From an uncultured Amylibacter sp. (GTDB taxonomy: Bacteria; Pseudomonadota; Alphaproteobacteria; Rhodobacterales; Rhodobacteraceae): a stretch of DNA of 64,000 bases. Below are positions 53,701-61,200 of the stretch, one piece after another. The stretch lies in assembly GCA_959347425.1 (NCBI GenBank), contig OY365741.1, positions 2,194,501 to 2,258,500 on the forward strand, written 5' to 3'. Under the pieces are notes generated by a model. That model saw nothing but the letters and a program-made list of their open reading frames with translations. It searched no databases and was not told the origin of the DNA. The position numbers and the translations under genes are program-made. The first letter of the stretch is position 1; each line of letters begins with the position of its first letter.

Positions 53701-55022
53701 TTATGCAGGCTGGTGCATCTGCGCTGAATTTGGGTGTGGATGCACGTGCTGATGTCACGATAGCCAACAACTATAACGTTAATTTCGGCGCGCTTTTTGA
53801 TAGCAACGATGCCACCAGTGGCTTTGCCCTTGCGCATGCGCAAAGTATTGCTGATACCACGCAATTTAACTTGTACGTGGGTATATTGTCTGGTACGGAT
53901 GTCGGCGCACCCTTTACCAATGCGAATATGCCATACGCGAGTTGGACTGGGAGACTTCGTCTGGAATCGCCACAAGCGCAAATTAGTTTTAACGAGGAGG
54001 TCAGATTTACGGTTGGCTTTGACGGTACGGACGGTACGATTGTAACAGATGCAATTGCTCTGGGCGCGGGCAGGCAAACTACGAATAACATAACTATCAA
54101 TGGTCAATTTGGCGCGGATGGTGTGATATTTGGCACGACAACCGCTGATTTGGGTACTGGTTCGGCAAATGTCTCTGCCACGTTAAGCGGTTTGATTGGC
54201 GTGGATGGCGCGGTTGCCGTCTTTGCTGGCAATGATGCAAGCACGAATGGCAGTTATGCTGGCGGGTTTGTCGCCCGTCCCACGTTTACTGTGAATTATG
54301 ACGGCTGGTTGGATAGTTTTAGTGCAACCTTGCCAACGGAAGGTCATCCTTCAGATGGTAACGACAGTGAATTCCTGCAAAGCGGACCAATAAAGTTAGA
54401 CACTGGGACTATTACAGGACCTTTCGGTGCCCTTGTAACTAATTTAACCCTAACAATGGACGACAATACCAATAATGGCGTGTCTTTCTTTAGCGGTACT
54501 TATGTGTCGCCGCGCGGCGTGGAAAATATTAATAGACACAGATTCTATGCTGGGATATTGTCGGGGACGAATGTGGGCGAACCGCTTGCCCCTTATACCT
54601 CTGGTGATACCGCCTTCGCCATGTGGAACGGGAAACTCCAATCGGTGAATTTTGTTAAAGGTGGCGGACGTTTAGTAGGCCGTGAAGAAATAATACCTAT
54701 GAAACTAAGAGTTAATTTTGACATGAGCACTATTGAGGCTTTTGTTAAATTGATGCCTAATAATGATGCCGACCACCACCATCTTTTGCTAGAAGCAGGG
54801 TATAATGAGCGGGGGCAATTCACAAACGGCACGGTTAAGTACGGAGTATTTCCGGGGAGTGTCAAAACCGCAACGCGGACAGACCCTGACGGATTAGGGA
54901 ACCAAAGACCGCTTGACGGAAGGCTAACAGGGATTATCGGGCAGGACGGCGCGGTCGGCGCGTTCATCAACGACATAGTGCCAGAATATGGCTTTGCTGG
55001 CGGGTTTGTCGCGTCTCCGTAA
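50793..55022 (+). CDS. Surface lipoprotein with five TbpB-like barrel domains
   Basis: 1,409 residues. AGAAAG lies upstream of the ATG. The signal peptide ends in lipobox LFILTAC, Cys34. A single Cys pair module (CKTNPLADGC) and a Pro/Ala/Ser/Thr-rich stalk (about 85-185) follow. From about residue 190 there are five barrel-like domains of 200-250 residues. Their signatures are AGILVGTDLGVPV, AGLLSGTDLGAPI, AGIFSTTDLGGPI, VGILSGTDVGAPF and AGILSGTNVGEPL, each closing with GAVG/GAVA-x-F and a GGFVA strand. Unlike its neighbours it lacks long Cys arrays, which makes it the cleanest example of the barrel unit. A strong terminator follows. The likeness to TbpB suggests surface display, perhaps by a Slam-type translocator not seen here. 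Ligand unknown. Confidence 0.75.
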   Translation: MTYTTKTTTTTSARFTLPAILPAILTGLFILTACGGGALPNDGQIAPDTQKNVCKTNPLADGCQAGAGFLSVGLDEGIGNQEAEPSVAPPTPEPVVNTPVVKKTEPVLEELAKKKTQPAPAPITSVDTHDFTPKTSPSTQSAPAEQRSGSAVSGDSGASGQQSAPVRAAGTTAFTDLPTERKVATPNQFGVIPNLNNLSNQFLEADDDTGLDRLGAVRADPLRMNLAQATFDGVAIGGNAADGIDFFTADLQQSTFKNNGTINTISHSRFHYAGILVGTDLGVPVSSDVGTATWNGSFRTYNTNPVDFQLEVTFGGEGGRTISAFVKDGARRDDYYYLVAGTYTDAGLITGTVNWGTFSDIALRTPTASRPTNGTLRGLIGVEGAVGVFISDVAGSTVRDDAAHVTTFIDGYAGGFVASASFTGNPDVTFSDWARATTPSTTLNKDTRANEFLAGGATGISTTGAASVIISRADCDAHNAQTVIESVTYTYNRPDPSMPISDVNRVTSVTPVITRIQQFDQLDCNKNDRASLNLAGAKFGEVTGSGVAFFRDDSNYYAGLLSGTDLGAPITNANQVGMWKGTYQVIGSAAINTDFTLMVTFGVDATVEGSVGSIEALVPTDGTFSHFVKGTFNAAGIIKGTTDFGITPAVGESRTPGVLGVLTGLIGVDGAVGAFHSTNYSGGFVASPITPDTESDVTFGDWTRSFATEPEDAPTTGTPQSEFLQTTGSTLATGTLTALGGGAITVTTLDLNTATLRNNPLGGDVKNGVAFYRGYDSGNSAGYAGIFSTTDLGGPITAKDARAEWRGQFQVVQSRIINTDFTLEVTFGAVAGVDGSVGKVEAFVEQVAGGAAHHYVRGTFNAAGVIKGTAIAGGFTNGDRNQFNGGATDGILTGLIGEDGAVGAFYSHTGVYAGGFVALPLSPVRIGTPGFWARNALTTTAGVYPTILSAGTATLTKTGSESDDDAQANFMQAGASALNLGVDARADVTIANNYNVNFGALFDSNDATSGFALAHAQSIADTTQFNLYVGILSGTDVGAPFTNANMPYASWTGRLRLESPQAQISFNEEVRFTVGFDGTDGTIVTDAIALGAGRQTTNNITINGQFGADGVIFGTTTADLGTGSANVSATLSGLIGVDGAVAVFAGNDASTNGSYAGGFVARPTFTVNYDGWLDSFSATLPTEGHPSDGNDSEFLQSGPIKLDTGTITGPFGALVTNLTLTMDDNTNNGVSFFSGTYVSPRGVENINRHRFYAGILSGTNVGEPLAPYTSGDTAFAMWNGKLQSVNFVKGGGRLVGREEIIPMKLRVNFDMSTIEAFVKLMPNNDADHHHLLLEAGYNERGQFTNGTVKYGVFPGSVKTATRTDPDGLGNQRPLDGRLTGIIGQDGAVGAFINDIVPEYGFAGGFVASP

Positions 55023-55051
55023 TAATAAAAAACACCCCATCTTTAACAAAG

Positions 55052-55079
55052 AAAAAACAGGCAAATTGCCTGTTTTTTT
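55052..55079 (+). terminator. Rho-independent terminator of the five-barrel gene
   Basis: AAAAAACAGGCAA / TTGCCTGTTTTTT forms a perfect stem with a very short loop and ends in T residues, 30 bp after the stop. Confidence 0.85.
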
Positions 55080-55139
55080 ATGCCTATCGTGTGGCGAGGC
55101 AAAAATATTAAAAAACACTGGTAAAATATTGGCAAATCA

Positions 55140-55168
55140 TTGACAATTAACGCGAAGTGTTTTAAAAA
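55140..55168 (+). promoter_or_regulatory. Possible promoter of the third giant lipoprotein gene
   Basis: TTGACA (55140-55145), 17-bp spacer, TAAAAA (55163-55168). The -10 is weak, but the layout matches those at 24174 and 50717. Confidence 0.45.
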
Positions 55169-55216
55169 AAATTGTTTTTAACACATTAAATTGACTAGAG
55201 ATGAAAGGTTGTCCTT

Positions 55217-58200
55217 ATGGTAAATGCTCTTTACACCATAAAAACCTCAACAAATCAAGCACTTACCCCGCGACCTTGGGGAAACCGAATCACCCTGCCC
55301 GTTTTGTTGCCCGTTTTACTGGTCACATTGCTCATTTTATCCGCATGTGGCGGGGGTGGGGCCGCACCTACCACTGCCACCCCGACCCCGCCAGCCACCT
55401 GCGCGACAAATCCGTTCGGCGACGCTTGCACGAGCGAGGCAGACAAGGCAAGGCAAGATGTCATCATTAGACGATGTATCATGGTCGGTAATGCAGGCAA
55501 CGACGATTGCAAAAACGCTATTGCCAAGAATCCATGTATAGCAACCCCGTTTCTTCCCGAATGCTCTTCCCGCAACTCCACTTTCGCCCCCTATGTTGTT
55601 ACCGCGCAAATGCAACGGCGGGGTTTCTGCGAAATCAGCACGAATGCCGCCAACAAACTTTGTGTTACTTCCGTTGCTAATATCTGCACGGGGGATATAT
55701 TTGATACGATTTGCCCCTCTTCCACCTTGGAAGAACGGCAAGATTTTTGTCGTAGGGGAAACAACCTGAACATTAACCCGAATTGCGCCGATATTGCTGC
55801 GCCAATTTGCGCGTCAAACCCCTTGTTTGAGGCGCTTTGCACGCCTGATGTCGTGCGCCAACGGATGTATTGTCGCACGGGTACGAATGCCATGACTGAC
55901 ATGAATTGCAAGGCAGTTATTGTGGGGATTTGCACGGAGAACGCGTTTGATGGGATTTGCGATGCGGATGATACAGAAGGGCAGGCAGCGTTTTGCGGTA
56001 GGGGTAATAATTTTGTAACCTATGCGAGTAATTGCACCGCCATTCTCGATACTTATTGTGCAACACGGGCGTTCCTTCCTAGCTGCGACAGCCAAACTGA
56101 GACTAGAATACAGGCATGCAGTGGTAGTATTGCTGCTTTACGCACGGCGGGCGGGGAGGCGAGCGATTGTGTCGACTATGCTGACCGTATTTGTGGGCGC
56201 GGACAGCTGGGCGGTTCAAACCCCTTTGCTCCGATTTGCGCAGATGCAGATGTCAGCGACTATTCTGCCACGATTAACACTGTGCGGGATTCGTTTTGTG
56301 CGAATGATGTGTTTAATCCGCTTTGCGATGGTTATATTGACCAACGAGTGGCCGCATGTCATTTAAATGGAGTGCCGACAAATGCCGACCCTCGGTGTCC
56401 TGCGATTATTGCGCAGCAATGCCCGTCTAGCGGCGGGACGCGGAGATCCACCTGTCATATTGCGGTTGCGGCTGCGAGTATAGCAAGAACAACCGACCCT
56501 ATTACGTTTTATGTTGAGGGAACAGCGGATGCGTTAAAGCTGGGCTTTACCCAATCAAATGTCCCAGCAAATATCAGCGATTTTTCCTCGGGCGTGATAC
56601 GATTGTCTGATTTGACTGATGTGGACTCTCCTGAAGGAGACAACGACGGTGTGGGCTTTGCATCCTTTACGGATAGCAATGGTGACAACAGCGAAGGGCA
56701 GCATCGCCAACAGAAATTCTATGCTGGGTTGCTGACGGGCGATACTTTAACCACACGGGTTTCAGAAAATTTGAAAAACGCCAAATGGCCTGCCAAACTT
56801 GCTATCTATAATGAGGTTAATCTTTTATGTTTGGGCAATGAGCTTGGCGAGGGGATGCCGCATATGGCGAACCTTAATTGCAACACCGCTCCCAATGATG
56901 GGCGTGTGGTTGAGCCAGCAGAATTCATCTTGTTGGTTAGTTTTGATGGTAGCAATGGCACTATTAGGGCTGATGGTATCCCTGTTATAGGCGACTATCA
57001 ATTCGCCATAGATGCAGGGTTTAACGATGCGGGCAAGATATTTGGCAATACCAGACTCAGCGTTGTGCGCATGTCTGCTCCGGGTTTGTTCCCCGTCACT
57101 CTCTTGACCGAGGCTTCCGATGGCACTATCACTGGTAAAATTGGGCAAAAGGGCTTGCTTGCGGCGTTTGTCTCTGACGGGGTGAATAATAGGTTAGGTG
57201 AATATGCTGGCGGGCTGGTTGCCCATAATCCCCATAATGGTGCGAGTGCGCCTGATTGTACCGCTACGGGGACTCCGTTTCATGGGCGATGTGTGGATAA
57301 TAATAATGTGCGGATAATGCTGTGTAGCACGCGCAATGCGCTGGCGACCGCCGATTTAACCAATAATTGCCTACAAGATAGCGATATTGTCGCCGCGATT
57401 TGTGCGAGTAGTGGCACCTATGCCAACCCGTTTGATGGCGTTATTTGTGCGAACCCGCAAGCATTGGTGCAACAGGCGTTTTTGGCAAATTGTGACCCAG
57501 GGGCGAATATATCTTTACGGGCGGGGGCGGATTGTGCGGGTGTGCTGGCTTGTACTGAAAACCCGTTTTCATCTACTTGTAATACGGGGGATACTGCGGA
57601 GATTTATGCCTCTGCCCGTGTGGCGCATTTGGAATATTGCCGTAGTAGCGTGGCTGTCGCTGGCACAGATAAATGTCTTTTGGCGGTGGTGAATTGCGCG
57701 TCTTCTAGTCCTCATGCAAATTGCGGGGATTTGCCAACATCATATTGTCTTGGCGACGCGGGGCGTACTATAGCGGAAGATACCTCCGACTGCAATACAA
57801 GGGTAACCGCCCGTTGCCGTATAAATCCGTTGAATCTACTTTGCGGGGATGATACAATAAACGCTGCTTTTATAAATGGTGCCAACCTTAAATTAGACCG
57901 CGAAAATTTCTGTCTGAGGCCGATTAACGCAAACAACCCTGATTGCGCCCTTACCATAGTGGTATTTTGTGATGATGCGAGTAACGCAATTTCTAGCCCC
58001 CTATGCCGTAATAGAGTGCATTATAGATACAATGTTATAGCCAGCGTTTGTGACAATCCAAATCGGGATGCACGTTTTAATAAACTATGCGATACCCCCC
58101 ATGCTTACGATATAACACGGCTGGAACACTGCAAAACTGTCGATTTCAAACTTGCTGGATGTGGCGTTACTGTTAGCGAGGAAAGACAGGTTATGTTAGA

Positions 58201-61200
58201 GATAACTTGCGGGGATGATGCAGGTCTTAGAGGTACCAACCCCAATGATCCTATTTGCACCCATCACCAAAAGGATCCTAATGGCAATCTGAGAATTTGC
58301 GGGTCTTATAATCGTGCAGGAACAAACCCTATGAGTCCTATTTGCGAAATTGAACCGCAGGCTTTGATTACAGTGGCGGCGCTTTGCGGGCAAGGTTTTA
58401 AAGGTCGTACTATCGGCACTATCGGGATAAATCCGTTTTCTGCTATTTGCGCGGATGACCTTTTTAACCCCGCCCCCTGCCCGTCATGTACTACCGATTT
58501 GGAACGCACAAACGCCAACACCAACGCGTGGACGGAAGCCCAACGAGCATTTTGTCGGCAGGATATTACGAATAACGCTTGCACATCAACGATAACGACA
58601 TATTGCGATGACGCGACAGGCGCGGATTTATTTGATAACCTGTGCAATGGTAATGACTATCTTGCCGACCGCGTAACCCATTGTGAAACTGCCTTTACCC
58701 ACGCCAAATGTACGGAGAATCAGATGAATATAAGCGATGCGGCGGCTATTTGTGGTACCACGTCCGTCCCTGGCACCGATCCGTTTAATGCTGTTTGCAA
58801 AAATGAAACGCTAAACCCCATCGCTTGCCCCAGCTGTGAAGCCATTTCTGATGCGAAAGATAAAGCCACAGAGCTGGCAAGAATCCGTATCATCGTGATT
58901 AGAGCCACGCAACAGGCATTCTGTCGGGCAACCGCGAATGTTGGCGAATCTATTTGCGCCGATACGATATCAAGTTTTTGCAGTGTCCCCACTGACAGCG
59001 ATATGATTTTTGATGACCTGTGCGGTGGTGCTGATTATACTGGGGCGCGTTTGGCCTATTGTATTCACCCAACAAGATCCGTGCATCACGATTGTGAGAC
59101 TGCCTCGGATAATAAAGCCGCGCTCATGACACTTTGCGGGGATGCGGAAACTGCGGGGACAAATCCGTTTTCTGTTGCCTGTCGTGAGGCATTTGCCCTG
59201 CGAAACAGTATTGATATAGTGTGTGGGGGTGGGCGGAATTCCCAGCTCCCTCTTTGCACGGATGAAAATGCTATTCCAGATATTGATAGAGCATCCGTTA
59301 CAGCATCGCAAGAAAATTTCTGTCGTGGCAACCTTGCCAACACCGCTTGCGAAGAAACAATAGCGGATTTTTGTGATTTTGCCTTTGATACGGATGTTTT
59401 AGACCCCCTTTGCAGTGGTGATGAACGTTATGAAAACAGCCGTTTAATCACCTGTCTTAACGGTGATACGAACCATGCGAGTTGTCGTGGAGCGGCGGGT
59501 GTTGTCGCCACGCTCTGCCCCACGGATGGGATGCCACGCCACGAAGACTGCCCTATAATCGTTGATCACGCGCTTTACCGAACCTCTGTTGATGAATTTG
59601 ATGAAATTGATGAAAATAGTGCTAATTTTATTCGGCCCTCTGATTATTTCTCTCGTAGTATTCTAGCGCTGGCGGGTGTTAAGGATAAAGCCAAGGATGG
59701 TCTCTCCGATGTTGAACGGGCTATCGGCTATGTCACAGATGCCCGCGCGAACCTTATCAGGGGTACTGGTTCACAGTTGGATTTTGGGACGATCCCCGCC
59801 ACCGACACCGTAATCAGGAACGGCGGCAACCCGCTTAAAATCAGAGTCAGAATAACACAACAGGACGTCAATGCTGATACCTATAGAATAGCCGGCACGA
59901 ATTACGGCTATGCCCTTGCCCATGCCACTGTCACCGCCCAAGACACCATTACCAACGCCTTCATCAGCAGTGAAAGAAAGCTATACGCGGGTTTGCTGTC
60001 GTATAGTGGTTTTAGTGCGCCGAATTTTGATAACCCCACGGTTGGGATTTGGAACGCGACAATGAATCTGAGGGGGCTGGGCGGTGCTACGGCAAGTGCG
60101 GATTTTGATTTGAGTGTTGATTTTATTTCGCAAAGGATTACAACCCATGCGACTCGGCTTGCCGAATTTACCCTTGCAAGTGCCAGTTTTCAAGAACGGC
60201 AATTCACCCCGATTGATAGCCATGTGTTTGAGCTCAGAAACCCATTCACTCTCAAAACTTTTTATCAACGCAACAGCAGGGGCGAGGATATTATCGTAAC
60301 CTCGCGTGATACCTATACAGATTGTAACGGCAATGTATTGCTACAGGGTAGTAAAGTCCCCCTATGTAAAGGTGGCGGTAGCCCCGATTATCTGACATCG
60401 TCGTATGGTATTTTAAGACTAGACGTTAACGGCAACCCTAGATTTATCACAGAAACCAAACAGACATCGGGTCGCCTAACCATAGATGCGAGTTTCAGCC
60501 GTCTTGGTCTAATACACGGTGGTATAAACATTGAAACAGGTGTTTTGAACGATGATGGCAATTTAATCGGTAAAAACGGCGGTGATGTGACGAGCAATCC
60601 TGGCACGCTTGTCGGGCGGATTAGCACAGACCAATTGTTTGCCGCGTTTGCCAGCAATGCGGGTAGTGCAGAGGCTTATGCGGGCGGGTTTATTGCCACA
60701 CCCTCTGCCACGCTCTCCCCCACACGTTTCACCACAGGTGGGACGGATAAATTGACATTGGCAGGTAAAACCGAGGCGGCTGCCCCGACTTCCCAAATCC
60801 GCCATCCGCTCGGCATTACCAGCAATGAGGATTATGTAATAGACAGCACAACCAACGGCTTTGCCCTTGCCTCTGAAAATATCGCCAATGACGGGATAAA
60901 TTTATACGCGGGTATTTTAAGTGGCACAGATTTAGGCAACCCCCTGTTTGATAACAGCGCGACTGGTATTTGGAGGGCGAAATTGAATCTGCTGATTCTT
61001 GGGGATACGGCATCCGCCGATTTTGATTTGAACGTTGATTTTAATACGCGAACGATTGAGACTTTGGCAAATCGCCCAGCGCAATTTACCTTTGATAAGG
61101 AGAACAAAGTATTAAATAGGCTTGGGGAAGACGCTATAACTGTTGCCAATAATGGGGTTGCGACGGTTAATGCCCTTGACGCGGAGGGCAACCCCGTTAC

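Noticed and set aside
55201..55470. Plus-strand open frame of 89 codons starting at ATG 55201
   Set aside because: A different frame (ATG 55217) gives a signal peptide, lipobox and thousands of codons of family-type sequence.
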